A stretch of DNA of 64,000 nt from Strix aluco. Its lineage: Eukaryota > Chordata > Aves > Strigiformes > Strigidae. Within the stretch, counting starts at the first letter, position 1; each line of letters opens with the position of its first letter. Position numbers and translations under genes: made by a program. The stretch lies in contig NC_133938.1 in NCBI RefSeq assembly GCF_031877795.1, positions 15,098,920-15,162,919 of the forward strand, given 5' to 3'. This document shows, piece by piece, positions 51,793 through 64,000 of this stretch. Under the pieces are notes generated by a model. That model did not search any database. It saw only the letters and a list, made by a program, of their open reading frames with translations, and was not told where the DNA came from.

Positions 51793-54700
51793 CCCATCGC
51801 CCCCCAAAAATATCCCAAACTCCTTGCAACTGCTGCACATATGCACATAAATCCAGGTAGATAATTTATAATACAAGGTCACATTTTTCTATATCCAAAC
51901 CCATCTCTGCTAATGAAACTGGTATAAAGATCAAGCATAAACAGTGAACTGTTTAATTTGAAGACAGTCAAATTGTATGAATAAATGTGTTTGTGCTAGT
52001 TGCAATGAATTTTTAATTCCTTTCAATTCCTAAGCACTTTGTATCTTTCTAAGTTGGATCTATGAATGGATTTTGTTGACATTTGATGTCAGTAAATGAT
52101 TTATAACCAAAAAAGTCACTTGAAAATGCAGTACTACAATGTTCTCTCCTATTTCTACAACTTTTGTTCTCATTTGTTTCATAACATCATCTTTCATAAG
52201 ATGACTTTTTCTGTGCGTTTCACTAAGAAATTTGAAATCCCTCTGTTTTATGAACATATCCCTCCCAAAAACACTCACTGAAGTTGTCCCTACAAGAAAG
52301 GGAAAAGAGGTCTGTGCTGTTGCCGAGAGACATACCATACAGTCTTAGATCAAGACAAAAGAGAGCTGGATTGATGCCAGGTATTTTTCTGGAGGCCCAA
52401 ATGTATCTAGATACTTCTCAGAGAAAGTTGTTGTGGAACAGTAATTTCGAATAATGTACAGTGAAACCAGGCATAATTAAATCTACAAACAACTCCTTTT
52501 CCTTTTCTGAAGCATTAGGGTTCAAGTGGTACGTTGTTTTATTTTGGTCCCAAGTACCTTGATATATACAATCTGGTATCTGCTGAAAAGATTCCTTTCA
52601 TAATGCTAACAAAATACAATTAATGCTAACATGTTTCTGAAATAAGATTATGCGGAGCACTTCAGCAGCTTATTGTGATTTTGATTACAGATTTCCACAA
52701 ATGAGTAAAAATAGTAAGAACTCCTTTACACTGCTTCACAAGTTTCGAGTAGACAAATAATAGCAGTCATTCACATTCTGGAGCAGAAGCCTGTTAGTAT
52801 GACAGAATGTCAGTTTCATGCTTTTCATATTATCATTTGGGCATCTCAACTAGTTTCTGATACAGACCAGCACAAAAGTTATACTCCAGCAAGGACAAGA
52901 CAGTAGAGAAGCTTAACAGACTGCTAAATCATAAGACCTGCTGAGGTTCAAGGGGGACAGTTTAGGTGCTTGTGCTAATGGTTGTTCTTTATGACAAATT
53001 CTAGCCGTTCGAGGCTAACTTGAGATTTCAAGCCTATACAATAGTATAATTCAATCTATGAAGCAACATGCTACTAGTAGAAGAAAATATTACATATGTG
53101 GAATAGTGGAAGTTTTTAAGACCCGGGAAAAATGCATTACTAACAATGCTGTATTATTATTGGAGGTTTTTTTAACAAAATTATATCTTTCTTTGAAAGG
53201 ATTTAGAAACCATAAATAATTTAACTTGCAGATTACACCAAAAATATCTGGGTACAGTAGTTGTAACAGCTTAACAATTTACTTTTTCTAAAAATTTTGC
53301 TTATAATTTTCCTTGGCCCGTTTCTAAAATATTGCCTATGATTTTAAAATCTGACTTTAAATACTATACTATTCATTCCTGAAGCTGCAAGATCCACAGA
53401 ATTTCAACAACATAAACCATAGTAATATGTGATGAAACTCCACTGACTTTGGTAGAGCTAACTCTGAGGTGAATTAAACATGACATTTTATTGTTCTGGT
53501 CATCTTGTACAGCAGCCTTTTTTCATTTATAAAGCAATATGGTTTAATATATTCTTCTTGTCCTCGGTCCTGCTTTTGAATTACTTTAATAACAGTTGTA
53601 AATAAGCAAAGCTCATATGATGGTTCTATTACCTACTTATTAGTTTCGGATCCCATGATGGATTGTACAGCATATTGGGAGATATGCACTTCAGGGGACC
53701 TACATCTGATATATACATGTAGCTCATGTTAACTTTAATGAGAAACTTAGATATCTTATCTCATTCAAACATCTTGTATGTAATACAGATAAACAAGAGA
53801 CCTTTTACTCTTTATTCAAAAAGGCATGGGATGGAAATATGCATTCTCATGCCTGGACATGAGAGGAATATACAGGCTATAAGATATGTGGTGAGAAAAA
53901 TCACAGATTCTTTCCAATTCATTCAGTTTTGAAGGCCTGTAAATCACAAATGTCCTACTGTAGCCAATTTGAGAGACTACAGGGATACAAAAGACTTGTG
54001 CTGATACTGTCTTCAGGGATAAATGCAAAGCTCATTCTCAGCCAGGTGATCTGTTCATGTAATACAGTCCTTCTTTTACACTGTGCACGTGCAACCTTTC
54101 TCAGTCTCCCTCTTCCAGCCCAGAGTTCCCCTTTACGCTCCCCTGAAATCCTGGTCTTCGACTGGGATCTCTCAAAGTCTGTTTGGCTGAGGAATATCCT
54201 CACTTCCTGCTGTTCAATACCCTGAGCAGGGCCCTAATTTGCTGCTTGAGTTAACTTCATCCAGGCCATTGGGCTCTTGTAAATCCCATCACAGGGACTT
54301 TATGATATTCTTAGTTTTATTTTATTCTGGAAACCCTAGTGCCTAAAATTATCAGATTATGGGAGTTTCATTTCTCAGCAAAAACACAGACCACAAAAGC
54401 TAAAAACACAATAAATAAATAAAAATATAAATTATAGTTGTTGAAGGGGTTTTAATCTCATTATTTCTAAGACAAGCCCTTGATGTTGCAAGAAGCATAA
54501 ATCATGATTGTTAAACACTTAGCTATTCTGTACCACTCTGCTAGGAAAAATATTATTTCAAGAAAATGAATTTTATAATATTTCATCTTAACCCATTATT
54601 CCTTGTATTTCAAAGAAAAATGTCAGTGCTCCTCATGCTATTAATGTCTATAATTTTCTGTTTGGTCATGTCTAATATCTTAAGCATGGTACTGTTGAAG

Positions 54701-55574
54701 TCAACTGTGCACCTTATAAATTCTGGCTACCTAATGACATGTAATGTTTTGTAATGCTTAAAAACTGTTATGGAGATTTAACTGACAAATCTAAAGATAA
54801 CATTCATCTCTAAGAAAACACACAGAATGACAGGAATGCTTAAAATTATCTCATAACAAATGCCAAAAGGGGATGAGGGTATATTTTTCCTTTAACTGAA
54901 TTTCTTCGGTCTACTCCATAGACTATTGTTTGTTAATTTCATAAAAACACTTAAGAAATTAGAATAGATTTTGAAATTAAGATCCAGCCAAGCTTCTCTA
55001 GTGTAATACTCAGACATAGTAAACAATTACATTACATAAACCAACCATCTGAACAGAAATGATAATTAAAGTAATGCATCGGTGTGCTTCATTGATTTAT
55101 GAATTTGTTTAATGATTCCTGTTAGAACAGCAGAAGCCATTATGCATTCACTGATTTTAAGAGATGGTATATAGTTATGTGACCTTTCACTGAAGAAGAA
55201 AAGTAATATTCCTGAGCTATCAAAGAAATTATAAAAGAAGTATTGTTACAACAAACTTTACAACAATTTGAAAATAACATCCCAAACCCATTCATTTTCT
55301 TCATGCACAAAACTGTTCCCATTTTCCACACTACTATTCAGAAAAATGTACAGGAATCTGCCTAGTCAATGCTTGCGTGTGGGTTCCTGTCTGAAATGAA
55401 TAAAAGAAGTAAGCTGGTGCTGAATTTATTTGAATCTGATTCAGATTCAGCCCAACCAAGTACCCCATATTCCTGGCTGAAAGGTAGTAGCCCGCACTCC
55501 CCCCTCAGTTACTGTTATTCATTGGCATTTGGAGAGTCCATCCAAAATCAGAGCTCCACTGTGTGAATTGTGGC

Positions 55575-55860
55575 TAACACATACACTGAAATACAGTCTC
55601 TGACCCAAAGCGCTTATGATCTAGACAGACAGTTGGGGAAAACCCAAGCATACAAATGAAAGCATACAAATAATAACCTCCTGCTGAAATCCAGGGAGAT
55701 TTTATTCTCTGTTTCAAGCTAATTCTCAGTGATATTGAAAATCTCACCCACAAAGAACAAGCAAATATATTATCTTGCTGTTATGGAGATGGGGAGCTTA
55801 AGCAGAAAAAGATGAAGTATATTATCCAGCTCTGTGCAGGAATTTTGTGGTGAAATTGAG
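55575..55860 (-). repeat. Reverse-oriented MIR/CORE-SINE-like relic
   Basis: Forward text CAGTCTCTGACCCAAAGCGC, TTATGATCTAGACAGACAG and, further on, GATGAAGTATATTATCCAGC with CTCTGTGCAGG follows the reverse complement of the sauropsid MIR-like family (phrases such as AGTCCCTGCCCCAAAGAGCT, TACAATCTAAATAGACA, then GTGACTTGCCCAAGGTCA). The match in order and spacing is reasonable; individual identity is low. Confidence 0.45.
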
Positions 55861-58800
55861 TCTTAATAAACAGGATCATAGATTTTTGCAGAAGGTCAAC
55901 ATACCTGCATCCCTGCCACAGACATACCCTGCTCTGCCCACAACAGTTTTGTGAAGAGGGTCTTCTCCCACCCGTAATATGCATCCATTAGTGCTAGTGA
56001 AATCCACACCAGGTACTAAGAGTAAATAGTATCAAATGCCTTCAAACCTTGACACAGTGGGAGGCATCTTGAAAGTAAAGAACAAGGAGCCTTTTAAATT
56101 AGCTGTTGTAAAACAAATGGAAGGGTCCAGAGGGTGCATTTGACATTTATCTGTGTATTTCCTTGCTTTTGTTGTTTTCTGTCATTGTCCTATCATTCCA
56201 TTCCCCTTGATTTTTGTGTAAACTTCCTTGTTTGTTTGCTTTTCTGATAACTTGTAGAGTAAACTACTCCTTCACAAGAGAAAATGCAGCTGGGAGAATA
56301 AGGTGGGGGAAGGGTTTCTGGCTGGAATACTTTCAACATGGCATCATAGTTGCTTGTGACTTTGAGCACTGTGAAACATTTGTTTGTCTTGCTTTCTTTC
56401 CTTGCTTTTCACAGACCTCTTCAATCTCCCAGGCAGCTGATAGAAAGAGAGAATCTCCTACAACACTAAACACATTTTCTTATTTACTGTTAAGACTACA
56501 TTTTCACACATAGCAGAGATTGCACATGTCAATATATCTTTTTAATTGAATGTGGAACTTGTCACATCAGGTTGTGAGTTCCTTGAAGTCCCAGAGCCCA
56601 TTCTGGACTGGCTTGACACTTCAAAGAAGAAAGGGAACAAGAATGGAAAGCTCTCTGAATCACAAAGAACCAAATGAAAACACTCCATCAGACTTCAGTC
56701 CTCAATTATGCTTTTTCCCTGTGTATTTTGTCTGCCAAAATCCATAAATGACTTTCAGAATGGCAACATGATGTTCTAGAGACCAACTCTTTATCTCTTC
56801 TTATCATTTTAGCAGCTCAGCTCATTCAGGCAATTGGACTTTTTTGTATGAATACAGAGGTGATACGAGAAACTGTGAATTTAGAAGAGGGACAGACCCT
56901 CAGTCCTAAAATTGGACTGTGTCTTAGTGACAGGTTTTTGTCATTAGCTGAGACTGCCATTCACATTCAGTAGGTGAGGAACAGTAAGGTTTATGGGTGG
57001 AAGCATGGCATGGTCCTACTACAGTTGTTAGGAATCTTTTCATTTTGTGTTGTAACAAACTTTATTGTTACTCTAACAGCAGCCCATAGTTCCACAAATC
57101 TTAAAAGTGAATAAGAATGTAAGGAAAATGGATATTCTGATTTACATTCTTTCAGGTCAGGATACATGATGACCATCACCATTTGAACCCTTTACAATAC
57201 TGATAACAAGAAAGTACTGTGATACCATAACCCACTGAAATATTTAAAAGATGTGCAATGGAGCAAGAAAAATGTACAACAATGGGAGGAGGAATTGGGA
57301 GAAGAAAGAGGTGAGAGGACTCCTTTGCTACATGAGCATCCAACATGCCCTACAGAATGGCAGTGGGTGTGGAAAGCCAGCACCCTCCCCCTGCTTCACA
57401 AAATTACCTGCAGATAGAGAAGAGCCAGCTGTCTCCCTAGCCCTTTGGTCACCGACTCAGTGTGAAAACCAAGAGTTAAAGCAACAGAAGGGTCTCTTTG
57501 CTCTCACCTCAGAAATAGTGCAGGAGCTGACACCCACAGCACTCCTTAAAGGATACTTAAGTCCAGAAATGCTATGTTAAATTTGGGTATCTTTTTGTAC
57601 TGCAGGCATGTAAAGACAAGATAGATGTTATTCCAGGTTTCAAAATACTGTCCACCACAGTTTGGATGTGAACTCTTGCTGTAGTCACTATCATATAGCT
57701 CATTGCCGGTCTTTGGACCATTCTCAGGTAATATGGGGATTTTACGTGACTCCCACACATGCTTATCTTTATGCATTGTAGGGAGGCCCACTGAAGCTAG
57801 GAGGGCTTTCTAATTTACTGTGTATCAGGTTAAGCACTTTCATAATTCCTTGATGGATCACTGAGCAAGCAGCACCAGTGTAAAAGTTTATCACCATTAC
57901 TAGCAGTAATTGGCAAAGTCTTAGCAGTGCCGGTAGAGACCACAGTTGGAGAGAGACTGCCTTAAATCCAACAATAAAAAATCTGACTGAGATTCTACTT
58001 TAAAGAGCGGTTTGGAAGCAGAGTTTTGAGTGAAAGCAGAGTATCACTGTGAGTCTGAAACTTATTCAAGCTGTCAATCTCGATGCTTTGTGTCGGTTAG
58101 CATGCCTAGCTTTATTGTTATTGCTTGTTTGCATGTTTACCAAAATGTAGGCCTACATTTTTGTAGCATACACATACTTGTAGTGAACAGCTTCTGTGAA
58201 TCAGATGTAATTGAATGCTATGTGGCAGTTTATACCAAGTGAAGCTTTAAACATAGGCTGGTGGAGCTGGCTTTGCGTGTGCCTCCCCTCACCTCTTCAG
58301 TTAGTGGACATTTCTGTATCACTCACTTGCTAAAACATAGACTGTGCTGTTGGTAAGCTACTTAAATATAGAAGAATGCATCTAGGTAGGTTTGCCAAAG
58401 CAGTAAAAACAACTTAATTTTAATGTTTGACATTTTACTAGCCGTCAGCCTTTTGTAATGAGGAACTGTGCAACCTGCTTCAGAGATAGCAGCATCTCTT
58501 AAATGCCTGGGCCAGTAAATGAAAACAAAGTTAGCGTACATGATGTAAAATATGAAGTCTAGAAGCAGTGAACCAAAACAGAAAAAAAACCCCAACCTAT
58601 TAAATAACAAAAACCTGCAGCATACTGACAAAGGAAAGAGATTTGGGAGATTACCACAGAAGAAATGTTGATGTCTTCCACTATGTGGCTGCATTAGAAA
58701 AGGCAAATATGAAGGATAAACCGGCCCTAGAGACAAGAAGGCAAAGCAACACAGAGAACCAGAGCTGTATTAACCACAATCCAGTTTAGTATAAATTTGT

Positions 58801-59166
58801 CAGGGAGAGCAAAAGGCTTTAAGGTAAGATTATGACTTTAGGCAAGGCATATTTTACAAACAGCATCTGCCAAGAGCAGCCATAGAAATAATTTTACACT
58901 AGAAGGCCCACTGAAAAATCATTCTTCTTTCCCCAGCCTCACCCTCATAGAAGGAGTTGAGAGGGGGCAGTAATTAGGAGAAATTAGGAGTAATGAGGAG
59001 CAGCTGTGGTCCAGCTGCTGGGGTGGGAGAGAGCCTATTTCTGCCCCCACCCCCCACCACCCCCAGTGTCTGGGGTGCAGGATGAGTGTCAGAAGGGTAT
59101 GGCTGATGAGCGTCTCCCTTGCGCTTGGAGGTTTCTATGGTAATGAGTGAGTCTATGCAGCTTTCT

Positions 59167-59190
59167 CTTTTTTTTTTTTTTTTTTTTTTT
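59167..59190 (+). repeat. Poly(T) tract
   Basis: About 23 T, preceded by CTTTCTC and followed by CTTTCTT. It directly follows a locally GC-rich 180-bp stretch. Confidence 0.92.
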
Positions 59191-61562
59191 CTTTCTTATT
59201 TTGGGTGTAATATCCCAGTCCGAGGCTGGGGAAAGCACTTGAAGAACGGTAGGAGTTACTCCTGAGACTGTGAAATGGCTGCTGTGCTCTCACAGGGAAA
59301 GCAGCCTGCCTTGGGAGTGGAGGGAGGTAGATTTAACTGCTTGGAGATCTGCTTGGTTTAAGAAACCTTGGTGTTTTCCCTGTGTAAAACCCTCTCCTGA
59401 AAAGTATTGGAGGAGGTGCTGAAGGTAGCTCAGTAACAAGTTTTTTCTGGTTTGTTCTTGCCCTGTGACAGAACTAAGGATTTGCATAAAGGTCAGCACT
59501 TGTTTTTCCCCCATTGTTTTCCTGACTGCAATTCAAATTTAAGGACTCACTTTCATTAGTTTTGGTTTCCCTTCCTCCATCATTCCCTTCCCTAACATCA
59601 GTTGTGTTCTTCATTTTCCTCCTGTGTCTCAGTTTTCCCGCTTTCTAGTGGGTCTGCCTGAAGCCTGTATTCCCACCTGGCAGCCTGGGTCAAACTGCTG
59701 AAGGTGTTGAGTTGTTTAGGGTTGGAGCTTATTTTACTATGAAAAAGGAAAAAAAAACACCAAGGAAAATAATAATTTAAAAAGAGCCAACAAGAGAAAG
59801 AGCAGGCAGAGAGGCCTAAAAAGGGATTTGTAAAGTTTGGCCCTCACTGTTTAAAATGGAAGTGTGCTATTGATAACTTAAAAAAGTAAAAGCAAAGACA
59901 GATAAAAAAACCTCTGGATGAAAAACAGCTGCTGAACTTGAGCCACCGATATTTTTAGGATGTTTGTTTCCCTGCAGTAGTTGAGTAGGCCATATACTTT
60001 CTTATTAATAAAATCAATTTTTCATATCTTTTAGCTCTCACGTAGAGCAAATTACACAAAACTGAAACCTAGCATGCTTTTTTGGCAGCACAATTTGAAA
60101 TATTTGTCCCCAAAAGATTGTTTAAACTATAGACCTTGTTTTGATTTCTGAAGTGGCAGAGAAAGGGAATTACCTAGAATTTCAGATGCATGTTTGCTCA
60201 AGATCAAAATGATGATGAGTTACAATTGCCCTTAGAGGAGCTCAAATCTTTTATTACTAAAGAGAGGAAGAAAGTCCAACAGCATCATTAAAGACACTGC
60301 TATTATTCAGTATCTTTTCATGTGGTACTGCAATATGTCATTTGATTGTCCAAACCTCTCTGAAATAAGTGGAATTCTTGCATCACTAATTCCAGTTGAG
60401 CATAGTATTTTCTTTATGGTATGTATTAACACTCTACAGAAATAGTAAGAATAAAGTGTTACCAGAGCAATTGTATGATTGAGCTTGCTTTTGAGTAGCT
60501 TTAGAAATGCTGAAGCTTTATTTGGTAGACTAATTTTACTATTTAGTGACCTACTGGAAAAAAAAAAAAGAGCAGACCATCACCAGCTTCATAGAGTTTA
60601 CATGGAAAAGTTGCTTATGAATGCAACCAATATGAAAAACAATGAAAGAATTTTCAGCTGTTGAAATAAGTTGCAATATGCAGCCCTGTAGTGGTGCAAA
60701 ACAACCCCAACCTGACTGACTCTCATGTGGTCCTAGATATTCTGAACATGAGTGAGTACAGCTTGTGTATCTCTGGAGAAACAGAATAAAGGTAGAACAA
60801 ACAATCCACAATAACTGTTTAACTGCTTGGACCTGCTTAAAGGGTAAATTTTACATTGGAGAAAGAAGGGAAGATAACTATGCAGATATAATTCAAGTGT
60901 TTGATGTGTGTTATGGCCCAGTATGTGACACAGTTATCTTCTATGTCTGTGTGCTTAGTATTTCTGGCTAGTGGACTGTACGCCTTTCAGAGCATCCAAA
61001 CAATTTCAAACACTAGGCATACAGAGAATTGAGGCCAACCAAGTCTGAACCATGATATTAAAAAAAAAAAAAAGGCAACAAACTCTGTTCCCATGGAAAT
61101 AAGCCAAGATGGGATGATAGTCTTGCGTAGACTGATAGTCCCCTTGAAGTCTGTTTCCACAGTTTTTTTTTTCCTGCTTTAACCAAAACAGGGAACTGCG
61201 CTGAGTTCTCTTCCTGACTGTCATGCAGCCATGATATGTAACTCTGGCAAGAGTACTTGGCCAAAAGCTTACAGTGCACCTGGATTCTGCCTGAGCACCT
61301 GTTTTATGCTGATTTCAGTGGGGATAAAAATTCTTTCAGGGAGTTTATATGGCTGAGTATATTGATATTTATAAAGCATGTAGAATAGCTCATATTCAAC
61401 ACTTCTAGGGTATTTTTATTCAGGGCAGGCCTTTGTTTTACAAAACAATGTTCAGACACTTCAAGGGTGACTCAAGGAGGGATGTTCAAATCTGTATTGC
61501 GTTGGGAGTGCTAGAAAAAATGCTGGCTTTCTCCTCTGGAGAGTCTGACAGCTGGAATGCCA

Positions 61563-61586
61563 AAATAGTTATTTAAATAGTTATTT
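61563..61586 (+). repeat. 12-bp perfect tandem duplication
   Basis: AAATAGTTATTT occurs twice back to back. Confidence 0.95.
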
Positions 61587-64000
61587 CTTCTGCTGAGGAT
61601 GTGAAGTTTTCGGGCTATGGGGGACTAAATGTGAGCAATGCTTTATATACAAGGAACAGTCATAAAACATTCTTCTAATGACTTCTTGTTCTACTCTCTC
61701 CATCTCACCAACTCCCTACCTATCCACAGGTATGGTACGTGGCCAGAGCATGACTTTGACACAGAATCCCCTTAGGAAACCTCAATTGTAAAGATCAGAG
61801 TGAAACGAAAGGACAAGCTACACTTCCTGATTTCCCATACATAGCTCAGCACTTGTTAGGTGAACATATATTTAAAGGCCCCAAAGAGTCTCCGCTTGGG
61901 TGCAGTGTTACTAAATTTGCCCTCTTATTACATAATCTCACTGGAAACTAACATAATTATCTCTTCAGTGCAAATATCCCATAACTATCTGGTTACTTTA
62001 ATATGTATTTGGTGTGATTACAGGTAGATTACTTTACCTTCTGAAAGCTTTGTGTTTCTGCTGGTACTAGCATGCTAGTAAAATGACTAGTTGCAGTCCT
62101 GAACTGTGGTTAGAGACAGCTTCTTCCCCTCCATGTCCTTGCACTAAAGGAAAATCCATCCCTGGTGTCTGTGATCTCCCCTAGTCTGTATAGTTGTGTT
62201 CTTGTTTAGTGTAACAAAGTGTAGTATTTTTCTTTCCAACTCTGTGGCTGTACATTTTGCTGTTGCTTCAGATTTTATTTTTAAACTGATTTTTTTCTCT
62301 TCAGATATTGTAATACCATTATATTTTGCATGTGTACTCATAAAATTCTGTTTAATATTCAGTGATGCTTGAGTTGATGTGGTGTCAGGACATTACTGTC
62401 ATAAAGGGTCTTTGGCCTCAAAGCTGTCCTTTTTTGGCATTTAAGCTTGAAATACACATTTCTTTGGCAATGAGTCAGACTTCAAGAACACTAAACTCAA
62501 TAGTGTTTAGCACTAAGATTTTCCTGCCACTAGTGTGTTTGGGTTAATAGTTCTGTATAAAGAAAAAAATGCACTGTGTATATTGTCCATAAAATACCAA
62601 ATGATAGAATTATGCCTTGCATCATTGAGGAAAAATGAATAAATAACACAAAAATGTCAGTAAAAAGCCATTCAGTCTGTAAACCCAGTAATATATCTTG
62701 TAAAACACACAGTGTGTGTTTATAAAAGTACCCAGAAATTCCCAATATATTGCAGGCATGATGATTACAGCAGAAGGTAACAATGACTAGCTAATAATTA
62801 CAGTGGCAAATTTGGGCCCCGATTTGGCCCAGCCCACAGAAATACTGCAGTTAGTTTGGACTAACCATCTAAAAGGAGAAGTAGTGTGTGCTGTTATTTG
62901 TTTCCACAACAAACACTCATGTTGAAATTGTCTCAGCTGCTGAACCTCATGGTCTCTTCCACTTAGAAATATTTCATTTTGGGATAAGATGATGGACTTC
63001 AATATTGGAGAAAACCTGAGGGAGAGTGTAACAAGTCTCACTGCTAGTTTTCTACAGGCAAAGGGTAAAGTTTGCAGAATACAGGTACCTACCTATCTTT
63101 GAGCTCTCTTACCAGCAATTGGTTGGGGAACTTTTGGTTTCCCAAAGTATGAGTCTTACCTGTGACTACTGGGGAGAGGCTTGGCAATGCTGTGCTGTGC
63201 AGCAGTCTTCCTTCTGCTCTTGGAGCCATATACATAGGGACAGTGAAAAAAGACTAATCCAAGAGTCAAATGAATGTACTTGGAGCATTAAATGTGAACC
63301 CTTGAAGCTCTGTAATTATTTAAACCATGTGTATGTTCAAAAGTCTTGCTGATTTCCACATTTGCAACTAGGTAGAAATCATATACCTTAAATTATGCAC
63401 ATTTTGCAGCATCCTGCTGATTTGGAGTTACTTTTCTACTCTGGCTAGGGTAGATTTCCTTATTCACAGCTCTCTGCGGAACTGTGCCATCTCTTTAAGG
63501 TGTTTGTAATTGTCTCTATTGTGATTTGCCCCAAGATGACTGAGGAGGGAAGGTTACAAGAGTTTTTATTATATTTGTGATATGATTCTCTCATAAGTGT
63601 CATTTAGTATTATTTTGAACAGGAAATAAAACTTCATAAAAATAGTATTTAATAATACACATTTTGTTAATATATTTTGATACTTCTTTGCACAAGTAAT
63701 GATCTGCTGGACTTGGATGGTGGGCTGTAAACCTAGAGCTTTGAAGGAATCATTTCAACACTTGGAAACACCATTGCCAGGGCAGATCTCTAGTTATTGT
63801 GAAGGTTTCCTGATGCTAGTGTACACGGGTAAAGGGTCATTCTGCAGTGTAAGCATCCTCTAATTTGAAGAAATGGCTTTATTGCAGCAGTAGTTATTGG
63901 AATAACAGCTGGTACTGTCAACGCTGATGCGCAGGGAGAGCTGTAGTGGTAGAGATTTGGTTCTCACCTACAATAGGAACTAGCATATGAGCCTCTCACA

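Larger units (their letters stand above)
41011..55574. other. Long AT-rich unique stretch, no gene seen
   Basis: The longest open frame is 124 codons (49467-49841 forward), with no recognisable domain. Besides the listed relics at 43110 and 43665 there are weak old-repeat phrases at about 45425-45490 and 53435-53475 (CCACTGACTTTGGTAGAGCT). 50640-50790 is modestly GC-richer; ACCGGCCGGT at 50962-50971 is a 10-bp palindrome. Otherwise I see nothing assignable. Confidence 0.55.
55861..64000. other. AT-rich unique sequence to the window end, no gene seen
   Basis: Open frames reach 124 codons (58362-58736 reverse, hydrophobic, low complexity) without family resemblance. 58980-59165 is locally GC-rich with C-runs at 59044-59064, followed by poly(T). 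A weak old-repeat phrase lies at 61283-61325 (CTGATTTCAGTGGGGATAAA). No exon or RNA gene can be supported. Confidence 0.55.

Noticed and set aside
57251..57580. 109-codon forward open frame
   Set aside because: No family resemblance and no splice or promoter context.
58362..58736. 124-codon hydrophobic reverse-strand open frame
   Set aside because: Its many F and L residues come from A/T-rich runs; no membrane-protein family pattern.
59131..59144. GTTTCTATGGTAAT as an RFX X-box
   Set aside because: Left half matches the GTNRCC half-site poorly; isolated motif with no promoter context.
61087..61100. GTTCCCATGGAAAT as an RFX X-box
   Set aside because: Several departures from the consensus; better explained as a chance near-palindrome.

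Overview
The window looks like AT-rich nuclear DNA from a bird. The evidence is two degraded copies of CR1, the dominant avian LINE. One of them (10121-10568) ends in the typical CR1 tail of short direct repeats (ATTCTGTG, twice) instead of a poly(A) tail. Faint, very old amniote repeat relics (MIR/CORE-SINE-like) fit the same picture. The tail variant and the low repeat density suggest a macrochromosome gene desert or a very long intron, but the species cannot be named from this sequence.

I find no convincing protein-coding gene, exon, tRNA, rRNA, CRISPR array or bacterial-type operon. Open reading frames reach only about 120 codons, overlap in several frames, and show no recognisable domain apart from the LINE remnants. 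They are what chance predicts for 64 kb of AT-rich DNA.

Layout. 1-10120: unique AT-rich sequence with a few palindromes, A/T tracts and old repeat fragments. 10121-10568: 5'-truncated CR1 with the end of ORF2 still readable. 10569-16262: unique sequence. 16263-16537: internal CR1 fragment lacking both ends. 16538-26024: unique sequence with old SINE-like relics, a CpG-dense motif running into a poly(A) tract, and a 111-codon open frame at 24131-24463. 26025-26640: reverse-strand reverse-transcriptase relic of a CR1/L3-type LINE, perhaps extending through pyrimidine-rich DNA to about 28600. 30322-31198: the most unusual locus, with a TATA-like box, a G24/G9 tract, a 100-bp polypyrimidine/poly(T) run and a C18/C15 tract within 900 bp. 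31199-64000: mostly unique sequence with MIR-like relics, G-quadruplex-prone stretches and simple repeats.

No set of genes acts together here. If the window has a function, it is more likely regulatory (enhancers, a promoter near 30.3-31.2 kb, conserved noncoding elements). That needs cross-species alignment and transcript data to test. I saw no evidence of a new coded biological system.
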